Shown piece after piece: positions 42,789 through 52,216 of a DNA stretch of 64,000 nucleotides. The position numbers and the translations under genes are program-made. Below the pieces are notes generated by a model. It saw nothing but the letters and a program-made list of their open reading frames with translations. It was not told the DNA's origin and made no database searches. The stretch comes from Leptospirales bacterium (GTDB taxonomy: Bacteria; Spirochaetota; Leptospiria; Leptospirales; Leptonemataceae): NCBI GenBank assembly GCA_016788865.1, contig JAEUSB010000095.1:1-64000 (forward strand), written 5' to 3'. The stretch's first letter is position 1. Each line of letters starts with the position of its first letter.

Positions 42789-43964
42789 CTAGCGTTTTCG
42801 AGCGGAGCGAACTTGACCCTTACGGGGGCTCCGCGCGCGAATTGCTGAGCTGTCACTTCCCTGTGTGTCCGTTCCCTTAAACCATTCTGTCCCTCGATAG
42901 AGATCAAGCAGATCCTTTCCCAGTACCTTCAAAGACCCCGTAATCGGCAGAGCAAACAACATGCCAATTAAGCCGCCTAACGTCCCTCCCGCGAGCAAAG
43001 CGATAATGACAGTGGCAGGGCTTAACCCGAGCTTCTCTCCTACGATGCGCGGTGTGAGGACGTAGCCTTCGAGAATCTGAACGGTTCCAAATACAATTGC
43101 AACGCCGCCGAGTGGAGCGATTCCGTGCCAGTCAATGAGCGCAAGGAGAACAGAAACTACGCAACCCGTGATGGCACCTACGTAGGGAATGAGGCTCAAG
43201 CATCCCGTCAAGATTCCAACCGCTATTCCTGTACTCGTTTTCATTCCGGCCAGGTAGAATACGATCCCAAACCCGGTGGCATACAGTATTGCAAGGATTC
43301 CTGCCACCTGGAGTTGGCCCCGAAACCAATGGCCTACAATCTCATCTATCTGAATCAATCTGGAAAGAACATACTCGCGCTTGCCGTCAGGAATCAGGCC
43401 CTTGAAAAAATCAAAAATGGAATCCAGATCCCGCGCGAAATAGAATGTGAAGAGCGGAATCAGCACCACGTTGAGAAGGCTCGAAACAATGGCGCCCGTG
43501 GTCGTGATCGCGCCAGGAAGCCACGATCCTACTTTGTTCAGGATTCCGGGTAGCGCAGATTTCACATTATCGCCGTACAATTCAAGCGCCGTTGTGACGT
43601 TTTCCGGAATTGCAACTCCCATATCCTGGAGCCATGGAATTACATTGTCCTGAAGGGTGCTAACGAGTGCGGGCATACGATCCGCCAGGAGGATAACCTG
43701 TGCCCGAACTATTGGAATTAGAAACGTTACTGCCAGTAGTATGAGTGCAAGGAGGAAGAGCAGCACTACCGCAACGCCGCCCGTCCTGCCGAGACCAGCG
43801 GAATCAAGTTTGCGAACGAGGGGATCCATCAGGTATGCCAGGATCAAGCTGCAAAAAACCGGAAAGAGAACTCCGCCTAGCGAAACACCCAGCCAGTAAA
43901 TTGCAAAGCAGATGGCTGCAAGGATCAGGACGCGAAATATAACTGGTGCGTATTCACGTGGCAT
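42789..43964 (-). CDS. AI-2E family transporter (UPF0118/PerM-like)
   Basis: A 391-residue membrane protein of the PerM/AI-2E exporter family. Hydrophobic pairs at the N-terminus are followed by a periplasmic or cytoplasmic helical part (about 90-160), then FARDLDSIFDFFKGLIPDGKREYV, GHWFRGQLQVAGILAILY, IPYVGAITGCVVSVLLALIDW and the PRIVGEKLGLSPATVIIALLAGGTLGGLIGMLFALPITG block typical of the family. Members export small molecules or ions; the substrate here is unknown. The C-terminus is basic and disordered (RARSPRKGQVRSARKR). Confidence 0.85.
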   Translation of the reverse strand: MPREYAPVIFRVLILAAICFAIYWLGVSLGGVLFPVFCSLILAYLMDPLVRKLDSAGLGRTGGVAVVLLFLLALILLAVTFLIPIVRAQVILLADRMPALVSTLQDNVIPWLQDMGVAIPENVTTALELYGDNVKSALPGILNKVGSWLPGAITTTGAIVSSLLNVVLIPLFTFYFARDLDSIFDFFKGLIPDGKREYVLSRLIQIDEIVGHWFRGQLQVAGILAILYATGFGIVFYLAGMKTSTGIAVGILTGCLSLIPYVGAITGCVVSVLLALIDWHGIAPLGGVAIVFGTVQILEGYVLTPRIVGEKLGLSPATVIIALLAGGTLGGLIGMLFALPITGSLKVLGKDLLDLYRGTEWFKGTDTQGSDSSAIRARSPRKGQVRSARKR

Positions 43965-44003
43965 AGCCGTAAGTTCGCTCAGCCGCGTTCTGTTGTCAAC
44001 GCG

Positions 44004-45587
44004 CTATTGAAGTATTATGGCTTCATACGGTTGCAATTCATACGAGGATGTGAGCTTATCACCTTTCTTGCGATGCGTTGAAAGCACGACTGTGCCGCCA
44101 TGACTGACAACTTGCGGCCTGTCCGCAAAGTTCAGAAGGATCGATTTTTTGTCTTTGTCGTGCTGACGGATGTAGCCGAAAACGTTTGCGGACGTCCCCT
44201 CAAGCTCAGCCCAGGTCCCAAGGCGCAGCGCCGGAGATTCCTTGCGCAGGCGAATGAGCTTCTTGTGCCAGGACAAGAGCGATTCGGGATCGGCGAGCTG
44301 TGCCGCGACGTTTCTCTGGGGGGTGTCGTCGTTTAACGGCAGCCAGGGATCTCCGGATGTGAAGCCACCTTTGTCGGTGCCATCCCACGGCATTGGAGTT
44401 CTCTGCGGGTCACGACCTGGATTGAGGGGCCAGTAACGAATGCCAACAGGATCTTTCAATTGATGGCGGGCAATTGTTCCGTCTTTCATGCCCAGTTCTT
44501 CCCCGTAATAGAGAAACGGGGTGCCGCGCGAGGTCAAAAGCAGGGTTGCCAGAAGTTTGGCCCGAGCATCGCTGTTCTTGCCGCTTGCATACCGCGAATA
44601 GGACCGACCCTGATCATGATTGTTCAGTACAAGCGATGGCCAGTTTTCAGGTCCGCAGGCGCGCATCCAATTTCGCATAACGGTCGCAAAGGCATCGGAT
44701 GACCACTTCTGAAACATGATAGTGAAATCAAATGCCAGATGCAACTCATCAAAGTTACCAAGATAGCTTGCCGCTTTGTTTGGATCGCCGGGATAGTCGC
44801 CAAAAACTTCCCCGACAGACATAGCCTTGTACTTGTCCAAGAGCTTCCGCAAATCACGCAGCAATGGGTGCATTTCGGGCTGTGACATATCGTACGTGTG
44901 GTACTGTAGTTCGTAGGGCCTGGGATATTGCCAACCCCAGAAACGCGGGGGATTGTTGCGTAGCAGTGCATCCTTAAAGTACAGGTTCACAACGTCCAGG
45001 CGAAAACCCGCCACACCGCGCTTGAGCCAGAACTCAACATCGCTGAAAATTTGCTTCTTCACTGCCGGGTTGCGCCAATTCAAATCAGGTTGTTCGCTGA
45101 GGAATGAATGGAGAAAGTATGATTCAGTGCTTTCATCCCATTCCCAGGCAGATCCGCCAAATACGCTCTTCCAGTTGTTGGGGAGCTGGCCTTTCTTCCC
45201 TGGTTGCCATATATACCAGTCCCGTTTGGGATTGTTCTTTGAAGATCGAGATTCAATGAACCAGGGATGGAGATGTGATGTGTGATTGACGACGAGGTCC
45301 ATCAGGATCTTCAAGTCAAGCTTGCGGGCCGCCTTGATGAGCGAATCAAAATCTTTCATTGTCCCGAATTGCGGATCAATAGCACGATAGTCAGAGATAT
45401 CGTACCCAAAGTCAAACATGGGCGATACATTGATGGGAGAAATCCAGAGCGCGTCTACGCCAAGGTCCTTCAGATACGTTAGACGCTGTTGTATGCCGGA
45501 AATGTCACCGACTCCATCTCCGTTTGAATCCTGAAAACTGCGCGGATATATCTGATAGATTACCGCTTCTTTCCACCAGTGCTTCAT
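44004..45587 (-). CDS. GH13 alpha-glucosidase (oligo-1,6-glucosidase/trehalose-type)
   Basis: A 527-residue glycoside hydrolase of family 13. Conserved region I is DLVVNHTSHLHPWF, region II GFRLDVVN with nucleophile Asp198, region III SVGEVFG with acid/base Glu260, and region IV LNNHDQGR with Asp325. The opening WWKEAVIYQIYPRSFQDSNGDGVGDISGI is the classical start of this subfamily (alpha-glucosidase, oligo-1,6-glucosidase or trehalose synthase-like). No signal peptide, so cytoplasmic. Its start overlaps the stop of the DUF5683-like gene at 45584 (ATGA). Confidence 0.93.
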   Translation of the reverse strand: MKHWWKEAVIYQIYPRSFQDSNGDGVGDISGIQQRLTYLKDLGVDALWISPINVSPMFDFGYDISDYRAIDPQFGTMKDFDSLIKAARKLDLKILMDLVVNHTSHLHPWFIESRSSKNNPKRDWYIWQPGKKGQLPNNWKSVFGGSAWEWDESTESYFLHSFLSEQPDLNWRNPAVKKQIFSDVEFWLKRGVAGFRLDVVNLYFKDALLRNNPPRFWGWQYPRPYELQYHTYDMSQPEMHPLLRDLRKLLDKYKAMSVGEVFGDYPGDPNKAASYLGNFDELHLAFDFTIMFQKWSSDAFATVMRNWMRACGPENWPSLVLNNHDQGRSYSRYASGKNSDARAKLLATLLLTSRGTPFLYYGEELGMKDGTIARHQLKDPVGIRYWPLNPGRDPQRTPMPWDGTDKGGFTSGDPWLPLNDDTPQRNVAAQLADPESLLSWHKKLIRLRKESPALRLGTWAELEGTSANVFGYIRQHDKDKKSILLNFADRPQVVSHGGTVVLSTHRKKGDKLTSSYELQPYEAIILQ

Positions 45588-46426
45588 TGGAGAGGAAACG
45601 TAAAGGACACATGAACATCAGGTTTCTGGATCAACTGCCCCGCCGTGCGATGCTCTGGCCCGTAGAGGAATGCATCTGCTACGTTGGAAAAATACCAACC
45701 CAGGTAAAGCCCTGTAAATAAATTTCCGCGCGCGGCAATCTTCTGCAAATTGTTCCGCTTCTCATTGGCGTTCAAGAAGGCTCCGCCTATCATGCCGGAA
45801 TTTGCCGTAGCCGCGGACATGAGTGAAAGGTTGGAGGCTTCATTGTATTCGTTCCGCGCTTTGATGTATTGCTTTCTTGTTTTGAACAGCATGAGTCCCG
45901 TGAAGGCGGCGCCACCCATGAAAATGTACCCTCGTGTCTTATCTCCGCGATAATGTTGTCCCCATCCTGGAAAGACCAGGCTTCGCCAGATGGAGGAACG
46001 TCCGGCGCGCGAAGCTGTTTCAACGCGTTTCGCTTCCTCTGCTTTTGCCTTCTTCTCGCGTTCCTCTATTTCTTTTGTCCGGCGTTCAAGCTCTTCGCGT
46101 TCCTTGCGAAGCTCCTCCGATTTGATCTGCTTTTCTCTTTCTGCCCGTTCTTTGTCTGCGTTATCATCGGCAGTTTTGTCATCGTAGGAAATTCGCCGAA
46201 TGACGGCTTTGCTGTACGTGCGTTCACCCGTCGATGTTTTGAGCTTTACCGAATTCTGATCCTGAGCTATGATGCTTCCATGAATTGTATCGCCGTTCTT
46301 TAGATAGATGGTGTCTGCATGCAGCGCGGCTGTGGAGAGCAGCACAATGGCTGTAAGGAGCCGCAAAAAGGTTCGCCTGCGGTTAGGTGAATCGGGATTT
46401 CCGCGGCCTGTATAGATAATAAGCAT
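45584..46426 (-). CDS. second exported coiled-coil protein with DUF5683-like domain
   Basis: A protein of about 280 residues with a signal-like hydrophobic segment (FLRLLTAIVLLSTAALHA), then a small beta domain (DTIYLKNGDTIHGSIIAQDQ), a charged Glu/Lys/Arg coiled coil, and a C-terminal part that begins LVFPGWGQHYRGDKTRGYIFMGG. The same order of parts is found at 34757-35680, so the two are paralogues. I start at ATG 46426; the frame extends to a TTG at 46486, and the true start may lie closer to the signal segment. It is coupled to the GH13 gene by an ATGA overlap. Function unknown. Confidence 0.68.
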   Translation of the reverse strand: MLIIYTGRGNPDSPNRRRTFLRLLTAIVLLSTAALHADTIYLKNGDTIHGSIIAQDQNSVKLKTSTGERTYSKAVIRRISYDDKTADDNADKERAEREKQIKSEELRKEREELERRTKEIEEREKKAKAEEAKRVETASRAGRSSIWRSLVFPGWGQHYRGDKTRGYIFMGGAAFTGLMLFKTRKQYIKARNEYNEASNLSLMSAATANSGMIGGAFLNANEKRNNLQKIAARGNLFTGLYLGWYFSNVADAFLYGPEHRTAGQLIQKPDVHVSFTFPLQ

Positions 46427-46490
46427 GGCTGAAATAGTCCGGTTGGGAGAATGGCGCCAACCTGCGCGCTGCTTAGGGTTACGCAATCCA

Positions 46491-46513
46491 AAAGCGCGTA
46501 ACGCGCGCGCTTT
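46491..46513 (-). terminator. candidate terminator after acs
   Basis: AAAGCGCG (46491-46498) and CGCGCTTT (46506-46513) form a perfect 8-bp stem, followed on the minus strand by TTTTGG. It lies about 85 bp after the acs stop and in front of the DUF5683-like gene. Confidence 0.55.
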
Positions 46514-46521
46514 AGGATGTT

Positions 46522-46595
46522 GCTCCTGCCACCAGAACCCGATTGCCTTATGTCCCCCCTGGGGGCCCGGTTTATCGCCGTTTCAGGGCAGGAGC
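46522..46595. other. long inverted repeat between acs and the DUF5683-like gene
   Basis: GCTCCTGCC (46522-46530) and GGCAGGAGC (46587-46595) are perfect 9-bp arms. An inner CCCCC/GGGGG stem (about 46555-46565) lies between them. Immediately after the acs stop codon, the region would fold into a branched RNA and may protect the transcript end or stop transcription. Confidence 0.45.
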
Positions 46596-46596
46596 G

Positions 46597-48546
46597 TCAG
46601 CCCAGCCGCTTTCTCTCTTCTACGAGCTTATCAACGACGCCCGGGTCTGCGAGCGTGGAGATGTCGCCTAACGCAGAGAACTCATTCTCCGCTATCTTGC
46701 GCAGAATTCTTCGCATTATCTTGCCGGATCTGGTCTTGGGTAGGCCGGGAGCCCAATGGATGACGTCCGGCCGGGCAATTTTACCGATCTTTTCAGAGAC
46801 GGTTTCCAGAATTTCTTTCTTCAGGGAATCAGATGGATCAAAACCATTCTTCAAAATGACGTAGGCATAAATTCCCTGGCCTTTGATATCGTGTGGGTAA
46901 CCAACGACCGCTGACTCGGCAACTGATTTGTGCTCTACAATCGCTGATTCAACTTCCGCACTACCAATTCGATGACCCGAAACGTTTAACACATCGTCCA
47001 CGCGACCGGTGACCCAGTAGTAGCCGTCCTTATCGCGCCTTGCTCCATCGCCAGTGAAGTAGTAGCCTTTAAACTGCGAGAAGTATGTCTGATGAAAACG
47101 ATCCGCGTCACCATAGACCCCACGCATAATAGATGGCCATGGAGATTTGATGGCCAGGTTTCCGCTCGTTTCGCCTTCCAGAATTTTACCTTCGCCGTCC
47201 AGGAGAACGGGTTGGACGCCAAAGAATGGAACGGTTGCGGAGCCGGGCTTCAATGCCGTGGCGCCCGGCAGCGGAGTGACAATGATGGAGCCGGTTTCGG
47301 TTTGCCAGTACGTATCTACAATCGGGCAACGCTCTTTGCCAATATGCGTGAAGTACCATTCCCAGGCTTCCGGGTTAATCGGTTCACCCACGGTTCCAAG
47401 TAGACGCAGCGACGCAAGTGAGCGTTTTTCAACGTGAGCTGTGCCTTCTTTGGCAAGCGCTCGTATCGCAGTCGGTGCTGTGTAGAAAACGTTTACTTTA
47501 TACTTATCAATTATATCCCAGAAGCGACCCCAGTCTGGATACTGTGGGACACCCTCAAACATGATTGAGGTCGCACCATTTGCGAGCGGCCCGTACAGAA
47601 TATAACTGTGGCCTGTAACCCAGCCAATGTCAGCAGTACACCAGTACGTATCTTCCGGCTTGTGATCAAAAACATAGTGATGTGTGAGACTCGCGCCTAG
47701 CAAGTAGCCCGCCGTAGTATGAAGCACGCCCTTTGGCTTGCCGGTTGAGCCAGAGGTGTAGAGGATGAAGAGAGGATCCTCTGCATCCATTTGCTCCGGT
47801 TCGCAATCATCGCCAATGGAAGGATCTCGAAGAAGGTCTTGCAACCAATGATCTCGTCTATCTGTCCACTTGAGCGAATAGCCGGAACCAACTCGTTTCA
47901 CAACGATGACTGTATTTACTTTCTGCACGGACTTCTCAAGCGCCGCATCGATATTGTGCTTCATGTCGATGATCTTTCCACCACGATAGCCGGCATCTGC
48001 AGTGATAACCAATGAAGGCTTACAATCTTCAATCCTTCCTACAAGTGATTCAGGAGAAAAGCCGCCGAATACAATCGAATGGATTGCCCCAATTCGAGTA
48101 CAGGCAAGTGCGCTGATGGCAAGTTCCGGGATCATGGGCATATACAATAGAACCCGATCTCCGCGTCTGACGCCTTGCTTCTTAATCACATTTGCAACAC
48201 GACATACCTCACGGTGTAGTTGCTGGTAGGTGTATGTCTTTGATTCATTTGGGTCATCGCCTTCCCAGATCAGCGCGGCCTTATTCTTGATGGTTGTGTT
48301 GAGATGTCGATCCAGGCAGTTGTATGAAACGTTCAGCTTGCCGCCCGAAAACCATCGAATGTTCGCGTTTGCAAAGTCTGAATCCTGCACTTTGTCCCAC
48401 TTTTTGAACCACGTTAGACGTTCCGCCATGCGGGCCCAGAAAGCATCTGGCTGAGAGATGGACTCTTTGTAAAGCTCCTGATATTGTTGGTTTGTCAGGT
48501 TCGCCTTTGATACGAAATCCTGCGATGGCTGAACTACTCTTTCCAT
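46597..48546 (-). CDS. acs: acetyl-CoA synthetase (AMP-forming)
   Basis: A 649-residue Acs of normal length, activating acetate to acetyl-AMP and then acetyl-CoA. Visible motifs are [19 protein letters not shown], the AMP-binding P-loop [40 protein letters not shown] and, near the end, [16 protein letters not shown] with the Lys that is acetylated in relatives. I start at ATG 48546, after a GGGGGAAAT ribosome binding site, rather than at 48561. A branched hairpin region and a terminator follow the gene. Confidence 0.96.
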   Translation of the reverse strand: MERVVQPSQDFVSKANLTNQQYQELYKESISQPDAFWARMAERLTWFKKWDKVQDSDFANANIRWFSGGKLNVSYNCLDRHLNTTIKNKAALIWEGDDPNESKTYTYQQLHREVCRVANVIKKQGVRRGDRVLLYMPMIPELAISALACTRIGAIHSIVFGGFSPESLVGRIEDCKPSLVITADAGYRGGKIIDMKHNIDAALEKSVQKVNTVIVVKRVGSGYSLKWTDRRDHWLQDLLRDPSIGDDCEPEQMDAEDPLFILYTSGSTGKPKGVLHTTAGYLLGASLTHHYVFDHKPEDTYWCTADIGWVTGHSYILYGPLANGATSIMFEGVPQYPDWGRFWDIIDKYKVNVFYTAPTAIRALAKEGTAHVEKRSLASLRLLGTVGEPINPEAWEWYFTHIGKERCPIVDTYWQTETGSIIVTPLPGATALKPGSATVPFFGVQPVLLDGEGKILEGETSGNLAIKSPWPSIMRGVYGDADRFHQTYFSQFKGYYFTGDGARRDKDGYYWVTGRVDDVLNVSGHRIGSAEVESAIVEHKSVAESAVVGYPHDIKGQGIYAYVILKNGFDPSDSLKKEILETVSEKIGKIARPDVIHWAPGLPKTRSGKIMRRILRKIAENEFSALGDISTLADPGVVDKLVEERKRLG

Positions 48547-48641
48547 ATTTCCCCCGGGCAAGGCCGAGGTGGATTTAGATTGCTACTTTCTTTGGGTCAA
48601 GAAAAAACGAACAACTACCCGCATGGATTCGTCGGGTAAGT

Positions 48642-49370
48642 ATGAGGCAATTCATGCAAAAGCTCGTAATATCAATTTTGTTCGTATTTCTCGCCGTTCA
48701 GGTCCAGGCGGACGAGCCCAAGGCGCTTGCCCTGGTCGTGCAGGCTACAGGTAAGTCGGAGATTGTCCGCGCCGGAAAGCCAGTCGGAGTTAAGGTGAAT
48801 GAGCTGGTCAAGAAAGGGGACGTACTTCGTACGTTAGCCGACGGCACTATGTCCGTCCAGTTGTCAACAGGAGCTATCTTTCGCATGGCTCCTGGAACCG
48901 AGGTCGTCCTGCAGGATCTAGTTCGGGACAATTCTGGCTTCCGCGTTCGCCTCGATGTGAAACGAGGTTCGCTTGCATCCAAGCTTGACAAGCTCGGCAA
49001 GAGCGATGCTTACGTCGTTTCAACACCTACTGCAATCGCTGGAGTCCGTGGGACAGAATTCCTGGTTGAAATCGCACAGGCGGCTTCGGCGGCTTCTGTC
49101 ATGGTAAATGACGGTTCCGTCGCAGTGGCCGGATCAGAAGGTGCCCAGGAGCAAGTGTGCCCTTCCGGAAGCAAAATCGTATCTGACGGGAAAGCAATGG
49201 TTCAAAGCCTTCTCGAAATCCATGAGAAAGAAAAGATGCGCATCTTTGCGGAGTTGAAGAACTTTCAGCGCGCGAATTTTGAAACGCTTGTGGAACAACA
49301 GCGCAAAAACCAGGAAATGATGCAACAGATGCGTCAGCAGAATTCCCCCCTGGATCAAGTTCAGCCGTGA
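48642..49370 (+). CDS. exported FecR-domain protein
   Basis: A 242-residue protein with a signal peptide (about 1-23) and a FecR domain (about 50-150): VKKGDVLRTLADGTMSVQLSTGAIFRMAPGTEVVL, then VRLDVKRGSLASKL and VVSTPTAIAGVRGTEFLVE, the usual order of the family. In spirochaetes such stand-alone FecR-domain proteins occur without a sigma factor partner, and none is present here. The C-terminal 60 residues are a charged helix rich in Gln and Met. Its role is likely envelope-related, but this is inference. Confidence 0.78.
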   Translation: MRQFMQKLVISILFVFLAVQVQADEPKALALVVQATGKSEIVRAGKPVGVKVNELVKKGDVLRTLADGTMSVQLSTGAIFRMAPGTEVVLQDLVRDNSGFRVRLDVKRGSLASKLDKLGKSDAYVVSTPTAIAGVRGTEFLVEIAQAASAASVMVNDGSVAVAGSEGAQEQVCPSGSKIVSDGKAMVQSLLEIHEKEKMRIFAELKNFQRANFETLVEQQRKNQEMMQQMRQQNSPLDQVQP

Positions 49371-49447
49371 TTTTGTCGCTGCCGGTCAGCCCTACTATTT
49401 CATTTCCTCAAGCAGAGACCAGGGATCATACTGCGAGAGGGAGTTGA

Positions 49448-50074
49448 TTGTTCACCGGCATTGTTGAAAGCACGGGGCGCATTCTTGAAGTGCGCCCCGC
49501 TGAGAACGGCGGCGCGCTCACCTTCCAGATTCAAGCATCGTTTGCCAGTGAGTTGAGCGTAGGGCAGAGCGTCGCGCACAATGGGGTTTGTCTCACCATT
49601 GAGACCGTCAATCCTGGCGCCCAGTCCTATCAGGTCACTTTAGTCCAGGAAACTCTAGATAAGAGTTCGCTCGGTGGATTGCAGCAGGGCACAATCGTCA
49701 ATCTCGAGCGCTGCCTCCGTGTGGACGCCAGGATCGATGGTCACATCGTGCAGGGGCACGTAGACGCAGTCGGAAGAATCCTTCGCGCAGAATTAGAACC
49801 CGGCCAAAAGCGCTTCACGGTTGCCTTTCCGGCTGATTTTGAACCCCTGGTTGTCCCCCAAGGAAGTATCTGTATCGATGGGATCAGCCTCACAGTTGCG
49901 GCCTCCGACGTGAAAGCGCACACTCTCGATGTTTGCCTGATTCCACACACCCTGGAGATTACCAACGCGGGTTCATGGAAAACCGAGGACCTTGTGAATC
50001 TGGAATTTGATGTTCTAGGAAAATACGCAAAAAAATGGATGGATATTCGAGGCGGCCTGCATTTCCCTGAATAA
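49448..50074 (+). CDS. ribE: riboflavin synthase alpha chain
   Basis: A 208-residue riboflavin synthase that dismutates two lumazine molecules to riboflavin. The two tandem barrel repeats are clear: MFTGIVESTGRI ... GQSVAHNGVCLTIE ... QETLDKSSLG, then DARIDGHIVQGHVDAVGRI ... GSICIDGISLTVA ... HTLEITN. Translation begins with TTG at 49448: the conserved MFTGIVE fixes this start, and GAGAGGGAG is its ribosome binding site. No other rib gene is adjacent. I saw no FMN riboswitch upstream. Confidence 0.94.
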   Translation: MFTGIVESTGRILEVRPAENGGALTFQIQASFASELSVGQSVAHNGVCLTIETVNPGAQSYQVTLVQETLDKSSLGGLQQGTIVNLERCLRVDARIDGHIVQGHVDAVGRILRAELEPGQKRFTVAFPADFEPLVVPQGSICIDGISLTVAASDVKAHTLDVCLIPHTLEITNAGSWKTEDLVNLEFDVLGKYAKKWMDIRGGLHFPE

Positions 50075-50079
50075 TAGAT

Positions 50080-50652
50080 ATGGGGACGCTGTCCAGATTG
50101 CGCGACGCGTATCGTAAACTTAGTGAAATGAAATACTTCCGCCTCACGCGTTCAGTTATTCTGGGTGCCATCCTCCTCATCGGTGCAGTGTACCTGCTTC
50201 AGCCTCGCCTCCCGGGCAAGACCAATCTTCCTGACTTTGAGCCGGAACTCGTCGCCCAAACAGACAAAGCCCAGGTACTCGATTGGAAGCAACTGCGGGA
50301 ATTAAATGTAAAGACCAACGTGGCCTCGCCCAAGCTCAAAGCAGCGGATGGTAAGACCGTGCGCATTGCAGGCTTTATGGTGCCGCTTGAGGACCAGGCG
50401 GACAGCGTAACGGAGTTTTTGTTAGTCCCGTATCCGCAGGCCTGTATCCATGTGCCTGCCCCTCCGCCAAATCAAATTGTTCACGTCAAGATGGCCGGCG
50501 GTAACAAGGCGAATATGGTCTGGTGGGAACCTATCTGGGCGCAGGGCAAACTGAAGATTGTACGTACACCTAACATGTATACTGAATCGTCTTTTCAACT
50601 GTCGGGAATCAAGACAGAGCCCTATCAAGATGATTACGATGCGCCGTACTGA
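50080..50652 (+). CDS. DUF3299 domain protein with membrane anchor
   Basis: A 190-residue protein with an N-terminal membrane helix (about 25-42) and a DUF3299-like domain (about 65-175). The signature is VRIAGFMVPLEDQADSVTEFLLVPYPQACIHVPAPPPNQIVHV, with a conserved Cys-Ile-His triplet that could bind a metal. DUF3299 proteins are exported and often linked to metal transport or lipoprotein systems; function unproven. It lies five bases after ribE and six before the caspase-like gene, so these three are likely one operon. Confidence 0.78.
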   Translation: MGTLSRLRDAYRKLSEMKYFRLTRSVILGAILLIGAVYLLQPRLPGKTNLPDFEPELVAQTDKAQVLDWKQLRELNVKTNVASPKLKAADGKTVRIAGFMVPLEDQADSVTEFLLVPYPQACIHVPAPPPNQIVHVKMAGGNKANMVWWEPIWAQGKLKIVRTPNMYTESSFQLSGIKTEPYQDDYDAPY

Positions 50653-50658
50653 GGCTCC

Positions 50659-51912
50659 GTGCGGCTGATTTCCATTCTACTTCTATTTTGCGTGACTCCT
50701 TTTGTCGTCCAGGCGGAGGACTGGGACCCGGCCAATACCTCGGGGCTAATCGTAGGTGTGCTCGAATGGCAAAAGCCTGGGCTTGATCCGTTTTCAAACG
50801 TTCATCGTAAGGATCGGGAGCTATTTGACGTGTTTACGAAACGCGGCGTAAAGTCAGATCGTCTGGGTCTGATCCTTGACGGGCAGGGAACGCGAGCCCG
50901 GATACTGGAGGAACTGCGAAACCGAGCAAAATCCGCCACTGCTGGTTCTACATTCATCTTCTATTATGCCGGTCATGGATTGCAAGAGGGCGGCAAGACC
51001 TTCCTTGCAAACTATGATATCGATGCGGACGATGCGGCTTCCACAGGGCTCAGCGTAGAGGACCTCTCGGCAATTCTAGTGCGGGATTTCAAGGGTAGTA
51101 CGGTTCTCCTTATGGGAGACTTCTGCTATTCCGGCGCGCTGAAACTCGCTGCAGAAAAGATTTCCAAATCTGGTAAGCGGGCTGTGTACCTCACTTCGTC
51201 CTCGGCATCGAACGAATCGACGGGTAACTGGACATTTTCACAGACCGTAATAGACTGCTTCTCTGGTTATGGGCTATGTGACGTGAATTCCAATGGCAAA
51301 ATAACTGTACAAGAAATGAGCGCTGAAGTCTCAAGTGCGATGATCAACCGAGAGAAACAATTGTTTGGTTACGGCCTCTACAACGTGGACCCGGGATGGA
51401 CGATTGCTCTTGCATCTACTCGGGCTGATCGTCAGGGATTGATAGGCTCATACGCCCTTGCTCCTTACGACAAGCGACTGCAGCCAGCGCGCGTGATTGG
51501 CGAATCGAGCTCAAACCTTGTAGTTGAATTTTACTTCTACAGCGATAAGAAATCCCTGACACTTCCAAGAAATCAGATCAAACCGCTGGCCCTGAAGACT
51601 TTGCCCGTAGGTACGCGCACCAATGTTTCCTGGGGCGGGAAATGGTATCCGGCAAAAATTCTGCGCGTTCGCGAAGGGTTTCACCTGATAACATACGAAG
51701 GATATGATTCAAGCTGGGATGAATGGGTCACAATGGACCGGATGGTTGATCCAAACGGCGTAATGATCGAATGGAAAGGCAAATGGTATCCCGGGCAGAT
51801 AAAGAAGAAGGAAAACCAGAGGTATCTGGTTTCCTATGATGGCTATGGTTCAGAATGGGACGAATGGGTTGGCTCAAATCGTCTTCAGATTGGAGCCAAC
51901 CACGCCAAATAA
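50659..51912 (+). CDS. secreted caspase-like peptidase with C-terminal Tudor-knot-like repeats
   Basis: A 417-residue protein with a signal peptide (1-19), a caspase p20-like fold (about 28-250), and a C-terminal tail of Tudor/agenet-type modules (about 275-410). The catalytic pair is intact: YYAGHG with His106 and GDFCYSG with Cys155. A calcium-loop-like element, DVNSNGKITVQE (204-215), sits near the end of the caspase fold. The tail has two near-identical units, GGKWYPAKILRVREGFHLIT with YEGYDSSWDEWV and KGKWYPGQIKKKENQRYLVS with YDGYGSEWDEWV, plus a more diverged first copy. It starts with GTG 50659. The likely role is extracytoplasmic proteolysis; the Tudor-like modules suggest binding of a modified or basic partner. 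Confidence 0.85.
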   Translation: MRLISILLLFCVTPFVVQAEDWDPANTSGLIVGVLEWQKPGLDPFSNVHRKDRELFDVFTKRGVKSDRLGLILDGQGTRARILEELRNRAKSATAGSTFIFYYAGHGLQEGGKTFLANYDIDADDAASTGLSVEDLSAILVRDFKGSTVLLMGDFCYSGALKLAAEKISKSGKRAVYLTSSSASNESTGNWTFSQTVIDCFSGYGLCDVNSNGKITVQEMSAEVSSAMINREKQLFGYGLYNVDPGWTIALASTRADRQGLIGSYALAPYDKRLQPARVIGESSSNLVVEFYFYSDKKSLTLPRNQIKPLALKTLPVGTRTNVSWGGKWYPAKILRVREGFHLITYEGYDSSWDEWVTMDRMVDPNGVMIEWKGKWYPGQIKKKENQRYLVSYDGYGSEWDEWVGSNRLQIGANHAK

Positions 51913-51916
51913 CGTC

Positions 51917-52216
51917 CTATCCCTTCTCGTGCCTCAAAATCATATAGTCAGCTACAAATGTTCCAAATGGGACTAGAGTTGACAGGAACAGGATTATGGC
52001 TCGCGCCCAACTCCAGGAATAGGCCAGAGTGGCTTGCAGAAGGAAAAGCAGGTAAACCAGAAATAAGATGCCGTGCGCCATCCCGATTACCCGGACGAAT
52101 TGTGGCATACCAAACATGTATTTCAGAGGCATCGCAAGGAATAGCAGCAATAGGAAGGATATCCCTTCAATGAGACCAATGATTCGAAGTCTCCCAAGTG
52201 GAGTGTGCAGCGTCAT
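51917..52216 (-). CDS. DUF3817 family small integral membrane protein
   Basis: A 99-residue protein with three membrane helices (MTLHTPLGRLRIIGLIEGIS, then LLFLAMPLKYMFGMP, then HGILFLVYLLFLLQ and a last segment ending FVADYMILRHEKG), matching the short DUF3817 family. ATG 52216 gives the usual family start; the frame extends to 52297, but the added part looks unlike the family. It is convergent with the caspase-like gene (four-base gap). Function unknown. Confidence 0.78.
   Translation of the reverse strand: MTLHTPLGRLRIIGLIEGISFLLLLFLAMPLKYMFGMPQFVRVIGMAHGILFLVYLLFLLQATLAYSWSWARAIILFLSTLVPFGTFVADYMILRHEKG

Noticed and set aside
49371-49447. Possible FMN riboswitch before ribE
   Set aside because: Only 77 bp separate ribE from the preceding gene and the RFN core sequences are absent.
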